Both the position numbers and the translations under genes were made by a program. From assembly GCA_046348995.1 (NCBI GenBank), contig JAXMDB010000001.1, positions 186,001 through 250,000 on the forward strand: a stretch of DNA of 64,000 nucleotides, in the 5' to 3' direction. The notes under the pieces were generated by a model. That model ran no database searches. It was not told the DNA's origin and saw only the letters and a list, made by a program, of their open reading frames with translations. Shown here in pieces: positions 1-8,371 of the stretch. The stretch's first letter is position 1, and each line of letters begins with the position of its first letter. The stretch comes from JANNSX01 sp046348995 (GTDB lineage: Bacteria > Pseudomonadota > Alphaproteobacteria > Rhizobiales > Hyphomicrobiaceae).

Positions 1-1249
1 TCTCGATCCTGAAGAACGGGCGGAACACGAGCTCGCGTTGCTCGGCCGGAATGCCCGGCCCGTTGTCGTCGACCTCGACCTTGAGCCACTCCTTGTCCTG
101 CGTCACCGTGATGACGACGCGATCGGCATAGCGGGCGGCATTCGAGACGAGGTTCCCCACCGCGCGCTTGAAATTCTGCCGGCGCAGCGGCACCGGCGCC
201 TTTCGGCGGCGGCGGAACCTGAGCTCGATCGGCTTGCCGAACCGGCGGGCGTCGTCCCTGATCTCCTCGACGATCTCGCGGATGTCGGCCGGCTTCGTCT
301 CCTCGCCGCTGCCGCCCTTGGCGAAGGCCATGTAGTCCTCGAGCATCGCCTGCATCTCGTCGATGTCGGACTTCAATGGCGCCATGCCGGCGTCGTCGCC
401 TAAGAGCGCGATCTCGAGCCGGAACCGGGTCAAGATCGTCCGCAAATCGTGACTGACGCCGGCAAGCATCGTCGTGCGCTGCTCGAGATGCTTCTCGATG
501 CGGTCGCGCATCTCGGCGAAGGCCTGCGCGGCCTGCCGGACCTCGCGCGCGCCGCGCGGCCTGAAGTCGTCTGGCACCGGCCGCCCCTTGCCGAAGGCTT
601 CGGCCGCGTCGGCCAATCTCAAGATCGGCTTGATCTGGTTGCGCAGGAAGAGGATGGCGACAGTGAGCAGCACGAGCGAGGTCGCCACCATCCAGATGAG
701 AAAGATGTGCGAGTTGGAGGCGTAGGTCTGGCTGCGCGTCGCCATGAAGCGCAGCACGGCGTCCTCGACCCGCACGCGCACGTCGACGAAGCGGGAGTTG
801 CCGACCGTGTCGATCCAGAACGGATAGGAGATCTGACGCCTGATCTCGCTCGACAGCGTGCGGTCGAGCAGATCGAAGAAGGGCTTGGGCCGCGCCGGCG
901 GCAGGTCGGCGGCGGGCAGCACCTGCATGGAAAGCCGCAACCGCTGGTCGGCCATGGCGATCAGCGCGCGATAATCGTCGTTGCCCTTGTACTCTTTGTA
1001 GGTGTCGATGACGGCCGCGATGTCGCCGGCGGTCGATTCCGACAGGCGCCGCGTCACCGATTCCCAGTGCCGCTCCATGAAGACGAAGGCGACGACAGAT
1101 TCGAGCAGCACGATCGGCGCGATGATGATGATGAGGGCGCGCGCATACAGGCCCTTCGGCATGAGCATCGCGCCGAGCGCGGCGATCCGCTTGTAGACGG
1201 TCCGGGCGGGCTTGATCAGCGCCGCTTTGTCGGTGGGAAGCGCGACCAT
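1..1249 (-). CDS. Two-component sensor histidine kinase (EnvZ-like), C-terminus cut by window edge
   Basis: Inner-membrane sensor kinase expected to phosphorylate the OmpR-type regulator encoded just upstream. Reading from 1249 down, the protein starts MVALPTDKAALIK, has a first membrane segment at about residues 37-58, a periplasmic region, a second membrane segment at about 185-205, a HAMP-like linker, then the dimerisation/phosphoacceptor motif AGVSHDLRTILTR with the histidine at about residue 267. The N box (NLVSNAARYADR) and G1 box (DDNGPGIP) of the ATPase domain follow; the remainder lies beyond position 1. The ATG directly abuts the TAG stop of the regulator, so the two are translationally coupled. 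The sensed signal cannot be told from sequence. Confidence 0.9.
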   Translation of the reverse strand, partial: MVALPTDKAALIKPARTVYKRIAALGAMLMPKGLYARALIIIIAPIVLLESVVAFVFMERHWESVTRRLSESTAGDIAAVIDTYKEYKGNDDYRALIAMADQRLRLSMQVLPAADLPPARPKPFFDLLDRTLSSEIRRQISYPFWIDTVGNSRFVDVRVRVEDAVLRFMATRSQTYASNSHIFLIWMVATSLVLLTVAILFLRNQIKPILRLADAAEAFGKGRPVPDDFRPRGAREVRQAAQAFAEMRDRIEKHLEQRTTMLAGVSHDLRTILTRFRLEIALLGDDAGMAPLKSDIDEMQAMLEDYMAFAKGGSGEETKPADIREIVEEIRDDARRFGKPIELRFRRRRKAPVPLRRQNFKRAVGNLVSNAARYADRVVITVTQDKEWLKVEVDDNGPGIPAEQRELVFRPFFRIE

Positions 1250-1981
1250 CTAGTCCGTATGGAGGATGTAGCCCTTGCCGCGGACGGTTTGCAGATAGAT
1301 CGGGTTGGAAGGGTCGACCTCGATCTTGCGGCGCAGGCGGTTGATCTGAACGTCGACGGCACGCTCGCTGCCGGTCGCCTCCCCGGTGATGAGCTCGTGT
1401 CGCGGGATCGTGGCGCCGAGGCGCGAGGCGAACAGGCGCATGAGGTCACGCTCGCGCTCGGTGAGCTTGATGGTCTCCTCGCCGCGCTTGAGCTCGCCGC
1501 GCCCGACGTGGAAGGCATAGTCGCCCATCCGGATCTCGTCCTTGGGGGCCGGTGCCTCGCTCTGCTGCTGGCGTTTCAGGATGTTGTTCAGCCGGAGCAG
1601 GAGCTCGCGCGGCTCGAAGGGTTTGCCGAGATAGTCGTCGACGCCCGCTTCCAGCCCCTTGATGCGGCTCTCGGCTTCGCTGCGGGCCGTCAGCATCAGG
1701 ATCGGAATGCGGGAGTGACCTTTGAGCTCGCGCGCGAAATCGATGCCGTTGAGCTCGCCGGGCATCATCACGTCGAGGATGACGATGTCGAATGCGAGGC
1801 CGCGCATGGAGCTGCGGGCCGCCTCGACATGGCCTGCGGTGGTCGTCCGGTAGCCGTTGTTCTGCAGATAGCTCGCGAGCAGGTCGCGGATGCGCTGATC
1901 GTCGTCGACGATGAGGACATGGGGCGCGTTGTCGGACAAGGGCTGCGGTTGGCGGCTCGCCCGTGCAACAGCATCAGTCAT
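1250..1981 (-). CDS. OmpR/PhoB-family response regulator
   Basis: DNA-binding response regulator of 243 residues, a normal length for the OmpR family. The receiver domain covers about residues 20-135, with the acidic triad in LIVDDDQ, the phosphoacceptor aspartate at residue 70 in VILDVMMPG, and the conserved lysine in GKPFEPREL. A winged-helix output domain follows (about 150-240, ending QTVRGKGYILHTD, typical of the family). It overlaps the MarR gene by 8 bp upstream and abuts the kinase gene downstream, giving the order marR-regulator-kinase. Target genes are unknown; the divergent ilvE is a possible but unproven one. Confidence 0.93.
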   Translation of the reverse strand: MTDAVARASRQPQPLSDNAPHVLIVDDDQRIRDLLASYLQNNGYRTTTAGHVEAARSSMRGLAFDIVILDVMMPGELNGIDFARELKGHSRIPILMLTARSEAESRIKGLEAGVDDYLGKPFEPRELLLRLNNILKRQQQSEAPAPKDEIRMGDYAFHVGRGELKRGEETIKLTERERDLMRLFASRLGATIPRHELITGEATGSERAVDVQINRLRRKIEVDPSNPIYLQTVRGKGYILHTD

Positions 1982-2531
1982 CGGTCTCTCCCGATCCGCG
2001 GCGCCGGCCGCGTCCTTCGATCAGTGCGGCAACCGCCGCCTGCTCCGGCGGGTCGATGAGCGCGAACAGCAGCTCGGCCAGCGTCGGCGCTCCCGTCGCA
2101 CCCGCCTCCTCGACCGCTCGGCCGACGCGCGCCTGCTGCGGCTCCATCAACCGGCGGGCGAGCGTCGCTCCCTTGGCCGTCGCATGCAGCAGCCGCTCCC
2201 GCCGGTCGGTCACGCCCGACCGCTGCTCGATGTAGCCCTGCTCGACGAGCTGCTTCAAGACGCGAGCGAGACTCTGCTTGGTGATCTTGAGGATGTCCAG
2301 AAGATCGGCAACCCGGAGGCCCGGATAGCGATTGACGAAGTGGAGCACGCGATGATGCGCGCGGCCGAAGCCGATTTCCGAGAGGATCTTGTCCGGGCCT
2401 GCCGTGAAGTCGCGGTAGGCGAAAAAGAGCAGCTCGATCAGCTCGACGATACGATCCTCGCGCGCTGGCAGTGGCGCCGTGAGCGAAGACGTGTGCGGGC
2501 TCGTCCCGCGTGTCGAAGTTATGTCAGCCAT
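1974..2531 (-). CDS. MarR-family transcriptional regulator
   Basis: Winged-helix repressor-type protein of 185 residues. The DNA-binding core is seen as LRVADLLDILKITKQSLARVLKQLVEQGYI followed by the wing region RSGVTDRRERLL with the family's conserved DRR residues. It is the first gene of a three-gene operon with the response regulator and kinase (8-bp overlap). A perfect 7-bp inverted repeat covers its start codon and would suit autoregulation (see 2520-2540). The ligand is unknown. This MarR/OmpR/kinase arrangement facing ilvE looks familiar from Rhizobiales, from memory rather than a search. Confidence 0.92.
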   Translation of the reverse strand: MADITSTRGTSPHTSSLTAPLPAREDRIVELIELLFFAYRDFTAGPDKILSEIGFGRAHHRVLHFVNRYPGLRVADLLDILKITKQSLARVLKQLVEQGYIEQRSGVTDRRERLLHATAKGATLARRLMEPQQARVGRAVEEAGATGAPTLAELLFALIDPPEQAAVAALIEGRGRRRGSGETDD

Positions 2532-2540
2532 GTTGACATA
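2520..2540. promoter_or_regulatory. Candidate MarR operator
   Basis: Perfect inverted repeat TATGTCA-7 bp-TGACATA. It spans the marR start codon (2529-2531) and overlaps a TTGACA hexamer (2533-2538) pointing toward ilvE. The centre-to-centre distance of the arms (14 bp) is in the range for dimeric MarR-type repressors. Binding is inferred, not shown. Confidence 0.45.
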
Positions 2541-2561
2541 TTTTCGCGCCTTCGGTAGCTT
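2533..2561 (+). promoter_or_regulatory. Candidate promoter toward ilvE
   Basis: A consensus -35 hexamer TTGACA is followed after 17 bp by a weak -10, TAGCTT (2556-2561). The -35 lies inside the candidate MarR operator. It would give a leader of about 110 nt before the ilvE start at 2683. Confidence 0.35.
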
Positions 2562-2682
2562 TTGGCAAGAGGCTTGCGGCTGGTCGAAACAAGCTGACCG
2601 CGCAGGGTTGCTCTAGCAGAATGATATTGCGGGACGCTTCGAAGCGAATTGAGGCGCCGCCGCCTGGGAGGACGAAAGACTC

Positions 2683-3579
2683 ATGGCCCTGGTCCCTTAT
2701 GACGATCGCGACGGCTTCATCTGGATGAACGGCAAGCTCGTGCCCTGGCGCGATGCCAAGCTTCACGTCCTGAGCCACGGCCTGCACTACGGCAGCGGCG
2801 TCTTCGAGGGCGAGCGCGCCTATGGCGGCGAGGTCTTCAAGCTCAGCGAGCACAGCCAGCGGCTGATCGACAGCGGCCGCATCCTCGATTTCGAGGTGCC
2901 GTATTCGGTCGCCGAGATCGACCAGGCCTGCCGCGACACCATCGCCGCGAACAAATTCACCGACTGCTACGTGCGCCCGATCGCCTGGCGCGGCAGCGAG
3001 GTCATGGGCGTCAGCGCCCAGCAGACGAAGATCAACGTCGCGGTGGCCGTCTGGGAGTGGGGCTCGTACTTCGATCCGGCGCAGAAGATGAAGGGCATCA
3101 AGCTCGCGCGCGCCGTCTACAAGCGGCCCGATCCCGCGACCGCGCCGTCGAAGGCGAAGGCGGTCGGCCTCTACATGATCTGCACGATCGAGAAGCATCG
3201 CGCCGAGCGCGCGGGCTATGCCGATGCGTTGATGCTCGACTGGCGCGGCCGGGTCGCCGAGTGCACGGGCGCCAACGTGTTCCTGATCAAGGACGGCGTC
3301 CTCCACACGCCGACGCCGGATTGCTTCCTCGACGGCATCACGCGTCGGACGGTGATCGATCTCGCCAAGCGCCGCGGCTATACGGTCGACGAGCGGGTCA
3401 TCATGCCGGACGAGCTGCCGAGCTTCTCGGAGTGCTTCATCGTCGGCACGGCCGCCGAGGTGACGCCGGTCTCCGAGATCGGCGGCGTCATGTACAAGCC
3501 GGGCACGATCACCGAGACGCTGATGAACGACTACAGCGCCGAGGTGCAGCCCAAGAAGCCGATGGCCAAGGCGAGCTGA
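2683..3579 (+). CDS. ilvE: Branched-chain amino acid aminotransferase
   Basis: PLP fold-type IV transaminase of 298 residues, which interconverts leucine, isoleucine and valine with their 2-oxo acids using 2-oxoglutarate/glutamate in the cytoplasm. The PLP lysine is most likely K159 in KAVGLYM, aligning with the KAGGNYL stretch of the E. coli enzyme; the phosphate-side motifs LDWRGRVAECTGANVF and the C-terminal GTAAEVTPV block are present. The start follows a GGGAGGACG ribosome site 5-12 bp upstream. It is monocistronic and divergent from the marR operon; a dispersed palindromic repeat lies downstream. D-amino-acid transaminase is an alternative within the fold but less likely from the motif set. 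Confidence 0.93.
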   Translation: MALVPYDDRDGFIWMNGKLVPWRDAKLHVLSHGLHYGSGVFEGERAYGGEVFKLSEHSQRLIDSGRILDFEVPYSVAEIDQACRDTIAANKFTDCYVRPIAWRGSEVMGVSAQQTKINVAVAVWEWGSYFDPAQKMKGIKLARAVYKRPDPATAPSKAKAVGLYMICTIEKHRAERAGYADALMLDWRGRVAECTGANVFLIKDGVLHTPTPDCFLDGITRRTVIDLAKRRGYTVDERVIMPDELPSFSECFIVGTAAEVTPVSEIGGVMYKPGTITETLMNDYSAEVQPKKPMAKAS

Positions 3580-3612
3580 CCGTCTCGATATCTTGTCGAA
3601 GTTGCGATTTCA

Positions 3613-3770
3613 CTTCCCCCCGTGAGGGGGAAGGCCAAGCGCCTTGGACTTGAGAAGCGAAGCGCTCAAGTCCTTAGGCGCTTGGGATGGGGGAATAGAC
3701 ACGACCACAGAGTCATTTGCTTTGACCCCCCACCCTGCCCTCCCCCTCAAGGGGGGAGGGAACGACAGCA
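3613..3770. repeat. Dispersed palindromic repeat, copy A
   Basis: About 155 bp of nested palindromes: a C/G-rich hairpin (3613-3632), a long imperfect stem built from CCAAGCGCC...GGCGCTTGG around 3634-3687, and a second C-run/G-run hairpin near 3726-3768. The same order of elements occurs in inverted orientation at 48446-48594. It begins about 34 bp after the ilvE stop and could act as a transcription or mRNA-end structure. Confidence 0.75.
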
Positions 3771-3912
3771 CATCCAGCAGCAGTGAGATTTGCCAAGCGC
3801 CGTGGCCGATGGGCGACGGCGCTCTTTGCATTTCAACCAAGCCTGCGCGTTTTCGTTGATGCGGCCGGCGCGGGGAGCGAAACTGCCACCTCGCAAGAGA
3901 AGGTGCCGCGTC

Positions 3913-4215
3913 ATGGGTAAAGCATTGTCGTATATGGTGGCCCTGATTGCCGCCGTCGTGCTGACGGTTTCGGCCGTGGCAGCGCCGCTCTCCCTCGCAC
4001 CGGCGATGCCCGAGGCATCCCACATCCAGGTCAAGTCCGGCCTCGAAGCGGGCAAGCTCTGCACCGTCGTCAGGAGCTGCACCTTCTCCCGCCGCGCCGC
4101 CGTACGCGGTTGCCTCTCGAGCTACTCCTGCCGCCAATGCGACTTCGTCAAGCGTTGCGCCAACGGCCGCTGCGACTACGTCTCCCGCTGCGGCTGGGGC
4201 GATGCGGGAAGCTGA
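3913..4215 (+). CDS. Small secreted cysteine-rich protein, unknown function
   Basis: A 100-residue product that is not recognised. The N-terminus MGKALSYMVALIAAVVLTVSAVA reads as a signal peptide with probable cleavage after the AVA/APL region. The mature part is basic and carries eight cysteines in its last 55 residues (patterns CTVVRSC, CLSSYSC, RQC, KRC, GRC, SRC), suggesting disulfide bonds or metal binding in the periplasm or outside. The ATG at 3913 is chosen because it places the signal peptide first; a longer in-frame reading to 3790 has no signal character. It stands alone between the repeat and a convergent flavoenzyme gene, whose stop is 3 bp away. Confidence 0.65.
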   Translation: MGKALSYMVALIAAVVLTVSAVAAPLSLAPAMPEASHIQVKSGLEAGKLCTVVRSCTFSRRAAVRGCLSSYSCRQCDFVKRCANGRCDYVSRCGWGDAGS

Positions 4216-4218
4216 CCG

Positions 4219-6636
4219 TCAGCTTTTCAGGCGCGCGCCCTTCGGATCGTAGAGGCAGCGCGGACCCCGCGTCGCCGCGTAGGCCTTGCCGAACGCCTCG
4301 ATGGTGAAAGCCGTCTCGCCCACCACCTCGACCGGCACGTAGCCGAACGCGATCGTCTTGCCCAGCGTGTGGCCGTAGCCGGCGCTCGACGTCTGCCCGA
4401 CGACCTTACCCTGATGGAGGATCGTCTCGCCACCATGGAAGGGCGCAAAGCCCTCGACGGTGAACGAGCAGAGTTTTCGTGTCACGCCCTTGGCCTTGAT
4501 GCCTCGGAGCGCGTCGCGGCCGATGAAGTCGCCCTTGTCGAGCGCGACGGCGAAGCCGAGGCCCGCCTCGTAAGGATTGTAATCCGGCGAGATGTCGCCC
4601 GACCAATAGAGATAGCCCTTCTCGAGCCGGCAGCTTTCGACGGCGCGGTAGCCGGCATGGGCTATGCCGTGCTTTTCGCCGGCCCGCCACAGCGCGTCGT
4701 AGACGTGGGCGCCGGATTCGACCGAGATGTAGAGCTCGTAGCCGAGCTCGCCCACATAGCCGACGCGCACGATGCCGAGCCACGTGTTCGCCACCTCGTG
4801 CCACTGCGCGCCGAGATAGGGCAGCGCGGCATTCGACAGATCGGCGTCGGTCAGCGATTGCAGCACGTCGCGCGCGCGGGGGCCGCAGATGTTGAGCACG
4901 CACCAGGCGCCCGACTGATCCTCGATCGAGACGGAGGCGGGCAGATGTTTCTTGATCCACCCTTGGTCGCGCACGCCGAAGCCGGCGCCGGTGATCAGAT
5001 AGACGAGATCCGGCGCGATGTGGACAAGCGTCACATCGGCCTCGATGCCGCCAGTCTCGTTGCAGAGCTGGGTATAGACGGCCTTGCCGGGTGGACCCGA
5101 CAGATCGCCGGCCGCGATCTTCTGTAAAGCGGCTTCCGTGCCCGGCCCCGTGATGCGGAACTTCGAGAACGAGGTCTGATCGATGAGCGCGACGCGCTCG
5201 CGGATCGCCGTGTGCTCGTTCGCGACGGCGCCGAACCAGTTGGGCTTCTCCTCGAAGCTCGGCCGGTCGTGCGGCTCGGTGCCCTCGGGCGCGAACCAGT
5301 TCACGCGCTCCCAGCCGTTCTTAGAGCCGAACACGCCGCCCGCCGCCTTCAAACGATCATAGAGCGGGCTGCGGCGCACATCGCGCGCGGCGTCCGACTC
5401 CTCGCCCGGCCAATGGATCTTGTAGTAGGCGCCATAGGCCTCGATGGCGCGGGCCTCGAGGAACCGGCCCTGCGCGTGGACGTGCGAGAACCGGCGGACG
5501 TCGAAGCTCCACAGATCCATCCCCGCATCGCCCTCGAGGATGAGGTTCGCCATGGCTTCGCCGGCTCCGCCCGACGCGGCGATGCCTGCCGTGAACCCGC
5601 AGGCGACGTAGAAATTGTCGAGCTCTGGGGCGAGCCCCATGATCGGCTCACCGTCGGCGGAGACGGGGATCGGTCCGTTGATGACGGTCTGGATGCCGAT
5701 CTCGTTGAGGATCGGCAGCCGCTCGGCCGCCGGCATCGCGAACAGCTCGAGCCGCTCCATGTTCGCCGGGAACAGCTCGCGGGCGAACTCGAACGGCGGC
5801 CGCGAGCGCCAGCAGCCTTTCGTGCCGTCCTCCCAGCCGCCGATCGCGAAAGCCGCGACGTCGGGCTTCAGATAGAAGTTATGATCGGGATCGCGGAGCG
5901 TCGTGAGGTCGGGCGGCAGATCGAGCTTTTTCTCCGTTACAAAGTACTGGTGCTCGACGACGCCGGCGGCGAGCGACACGCCCACCATCTCGCCGACGCG
6001 CTTGGCCCACAGTCCCGCGCAGTTGACGAGCACGTCGCAGGAGATGTTGCCAGCGTTCGTCACGACGCCCTGCACGCGACGTCCCTGTTTGACGATGGCC
6101 TCGACCTGCACGCCCTCGCGGATCGAGACTCCGCCTTGGCGCGCGACCGTCGCATAGGCCTGTGAGAGAGCATAGGGATCGATGTAGCCGTCGGTCGGGA
6201 TGTAGGCTGCACCGACGACGCCGTCGGTCGTGATGTAGGGAAACTTCGCCTTCGCCTCGGCCGTCGAGAGCGCGTGGCATTCGAAGCCGAAGCTTTTGGC
6301 AAGCTGCATCGAGCGGCGGATCTCGCTCCAGCGCGCGGGGCTCGCGGCAAGCCGCAACGAGCCGACCTTCTTCCAATCGGTCGCGAGGCCCGCCTCCTCA
6401 CCAAGACGGTCGAACACGGCGACCGAGTTCTGCATCAGTCGCGTCAGGTTCTTCTTGCCGCGCAATTGCCCGACGAGCCCCGCCGCGTGCCAGGTCGAGC
6501 CGTGCGTCAGCTGAGCCTTCTCGACGAGCACGACATCCTTGATGCCGCGCCGCGCGAACTGATAGGCGAGCGACAGCCCGATGGCGCCGCCACCGATGAT
6601 CAGGATGCGGGCGTGAGTGTCGGCGGAGAAGGTCAT
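4219..6636 (-). CDS. Dimethylglycine/sarcosine dehydrogenase-like flavoprotein (DAO + GcvT domains), paralog 1
   Basis: An 805-residue two-module enzyme. Residues about 10-390 form the FAD-binding DAO oxidoreductase (ILIIGGGAIGLSLAYQ at the N-terminus); H50 in GSTWHAAG corresponds to the histidine that carries covalent FAD in dimethylglycine dehydrogenase. Residues about 430-800 form the folate-binding GcvT/aminomethyltransferase-like module (GYVGELGYEL, AGYRAVESCRLEKGY). The family oxidatively demethylates N-methyl amines and passes the one-carbon unit to tetrahydrofolate. The start at 6636 is preferred over an in-frame one at 6660 because AAGG lies 7 bp upstream. A paralog lies at 8372-10816. 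The exact substrate cannot be read from sequence. Confidence 0.88.
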   Translation of the reverse strand: MTFSADTHARILIIGGGAIGLSLAYQFARRGIKDVVLVEKAQLTHGSTWHAAGLVGQLRGKKNLTRLMQNSVAVFDRLGEEAGLATDWKKVGSLRLAASPARWSEIRRSMQLAKSFGFECHALSTAEAKAKFPYITTDGVVGAAYIPTDGYIDPYALSQAYATVARQGGVSIREGVQVEAIVKQGRRVQGVVTNAGNISCDVLVNCAGLWAKRVGEMVGVSLAAGVVEHQYFVTEKKLDLPPDLTTLRDPDHNFYLKPDVAAFAIGGWEDGTKGCWRSRPPFEFARELFPANMERLELFAMPAAERLPILNEIGIQTVINGPIPVSADGEPIMGLAPELDNFYVACGFTAGIAASGGAGEAMANLILEGDAGMDLWSFDVRRFSHVHAQGRFLEARAIEAYGAYYKIHWPGEESDAARDVRRSPLYDRLKAAGGVFGSKNGWERVNWFAPEGTEPHDRPSFEEKPNWFGAVANEHTAIRERVALIDQTSFSKFRITGPGTEAALQKIAAGDLSGPPGKAVYTQLCNETGGIEADVTLVHIAPDLVYLITGAGFGVRDQGWIKKHLPASVSIEDQSGAWCVLNICGPRARDVLQSLTDADLSNAALPYLGAQWHEVANTWLGIVRVGYVGELGYELYISVESGAHVYDALWRAGEKHGIAHAGYRAVESCRLEKGYLYWSGDISPDYNPYEAGLGFAVALDKGDFIGRDALRGIKAKGVTRKLCSFTVEGFAPFHGGETILHQGKVVGQTSSAGYGHTLGKTIAFGYVPVEVVGETAFTIEAFGKAYAATRGPRCLYDPKGARLKS

Positions 6637-6668
6637 GGACGAACCTTGGTTAGCATGCACGGCGATTT

Positions 6669-6764
6669 CGTAGGGGCGACCGGCAGGTCGCCCAAGTCAC
6701 TTGGGAAGAGGAGGTGGCGTCTCGTCTGCGCTGCAAAGTGGGCGACCTGCCGGTCGCCCCTACG
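6669..6764. repeat. Inverted-repeat element with palindromic arms
   Basis: Perfect 26-bp inverted repeats at 6669-6694 and 6739-6764 flank a 44-bp centre. Each arm is itself a hairpin (GGGCGACC-GGCA-GGTCGCCC). The unit of about 96 bp fills most of the gap between the amidohydrolase and the first flavoenzyme gene and resembles REP/MITE-like dispersed elements. Confidence 0.8.
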
Positions 6765-6777
6765 TATCAGATTACAG

Positions 6778-8253
6778 TCATTGCCACGGCTTGAACGCGT
6801 TCGGATAGGCGACGTCGAGCGGCTCTGGCTCGCTGTGATATTCGGTGAAATGCGCCCAGGCGTTGTCGGACGAGCGTCGCACAGCTGCCGTTAGCTCCTG
6901 CTCGTCCCAGGCGAGCACTTTGCGATCTGCGACGACCGTGCGGCCGTTGACGATCACCCGGTCGACGAGATCGCCGTTGGCACAGTGAATGAGCGCCTTG
7001 ATGGGATCGAGGAACGGGCCGATACGCATGTTGTCGAAATCGACCAGCACGATGTCGGCCTTGGCGCCGGGCGCAAGCCGCCCAAGATCGTCGCGCCGCA
7101 AGGCCTTCGCGCCGCCAAGCGTCGCCGCGTTGAACACGTCGCGCGCTTTGCCGGCTTCTGGGCTTCGGTCGGTGACCTTGCAGGCGATGGAGGCGTATTT
7201 GAGCTCGTCCACGATGTCCTGCGGATAGCTGTCGGTGCCGATCGACATGTTGACGCCTTCGGCGAGATAGCGATCGAAGCTCTCGAGCGTCAGGCCGCGA
7301 CGGCTGAAGACAGCCGGGCAATGGGCGACGCTCGCACCCGATTGCGCGACGCGCCGGATGTCGCCCGGGAACGGATAGCAGGTCTGGCTATGCCCGCTCG
7401 TATAGAGGCAGTGGCCGATGATGAACTCGGGGCCGAGGAAGCCTAGGTGATCGAGATATTCGATCGGCGTGCGCCCGGTCTCGCGCACGGTGTCGTGGAA
7501 CTCGACGATGGCTTCCGCCACATGCATCGTGATCGGCAACTTGTGCTTCTCCGCCGCCGCCTTCGTCTGGCGCAGCAACTCGGGCGTCGAGGTGTAGAGC
7601 TCGTAGGGAACGAGGATCGCGCGGATCAGCCCGTCGAAGGAGCCGTTGTACTCTTCCGCAAACTTGAGCGCGGTCTCGAGGCCGTCGAAGCCGGCCTTTT
7701 CGTTCCAGTGGCGGTTCAGGCGTCCGGCCTGATCGTAGTAGTGGTTGGCCGCGCCGAAACCGGGTGCCGTGTAGAGTCGAAGCCCGAGCTCGGCCGCGAT
7801 CTTCGCGAGGCCGCCCGGCCCGCCGCCCATCTCGCCCCCCATCTCGACGACGGTCGTCGAGCCGAATTTCAGCAGCGAGGCCATGCTGTACTTGATCGGC
7901 CCTTCCGTCTCCTCGAAGGAGAACAGGTTCGGCCCGCGCACGCCCTTCGACGGCCAGTGATTGAGGAAGCCCGAGCGGAAGAGATCGCGCCTACCGGCGT
8001 CGAGCACCATGCGGTCGCCGGCCTGCGAGCCGATGTGCACATGCGTGTTGACGAGACCGGGCATCACGAGGTGCTTCTTGGCATCGATAACTTGGCCTGC
8101 CTCGCCGTCGTAGCTCGGACCGACATGAACGATGCTGTCGCCCTCGTAGACGACGACGCCGTCTTTGAGGATGCGATGCTCGCCATCCTGAAAGCCAACG
8201 ACGAGTCCGCCTTGGATGGCGGTGCGGGAATTGCCTTGGACAATACGTGTCAT
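6778..8253 (-). CDS. Metal-dependent amidohydrolase (cytosine/guanine deaminase-like)
   Basis: A 491-residue cytoplasmic TIM-barrel hydrolase of the ATZ/TRZ-cytosine deaminase superfamily. Metal-ligand motifs are visible: NTHVHIG (about residue 70), MHVAEA, IGHCLY and GTDSYPQ; the C-terminal composite domain ends with the usual LAPGAKADIVLVD and VNGRTVV. These enzymes hydrolyse C-N bonds of heterocycles or amidines. The ATG at 8253 follows GGTGAG at a good distance; an adjacent TTG is ignored. Its place between two N-methyl-amine dehydrogenase paralogs suggests a nitrogen compound yielding a methylated amine, but this is inference. Confidence 0.85.
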   Translation of the reverse strand: MTRIVQGNSRTAIQGGLVVGFQDGEHRILKDGVVVYEGDSIVHVGPSYDGEAGQVIDAKKHLVMPGLVNTHVHIGSQAGDRMVLDAGRRDLFRSGFLNHWPSKGVRGPNLFSFEETEGPIKYSMASLLKFGSTTVVEMGGEMGGGPGGLAKIAAELGLRLYTAPGFGAANHYYDQAGRLNRHWNEKAGFDGLETALKFAEEYNGSFDGLIRAILVPYELYTSTPELLRQTKAAAEKHKLPITMHVAEAIVEFHDTVRETGRTPIEYLDHLGFLGPEFIIGHCLYTSGHSQTCYPFPGDIRRVAQSGASVAHCPAVFSRRGLTLESFDRYLAEGVNMSIGTDSYPQDIVDELKYASIACKVTDRSPEAGKARDVFNAATLGGAKALRRDDLGRLAPGAKADIVLVDFDNMRIGPFLDPIKALIHCANGDLVDRVIVNGRTVVADRKVLAWDEQELTAAVRRSSDNAWAHFTEYHSEPEPLDVAYPNAFKPWQ

Positions 8254-8371
8254 CAATGCTCACCACGGATCAGACGACGCTGCGGATATCGAGATATCGC
8301 TTCTGTCGGCACCTTCTCCCCAAAGGATAAGGCCGGCTCCTACAGTCAGTTCGGTGACGGCATGCTGATCG

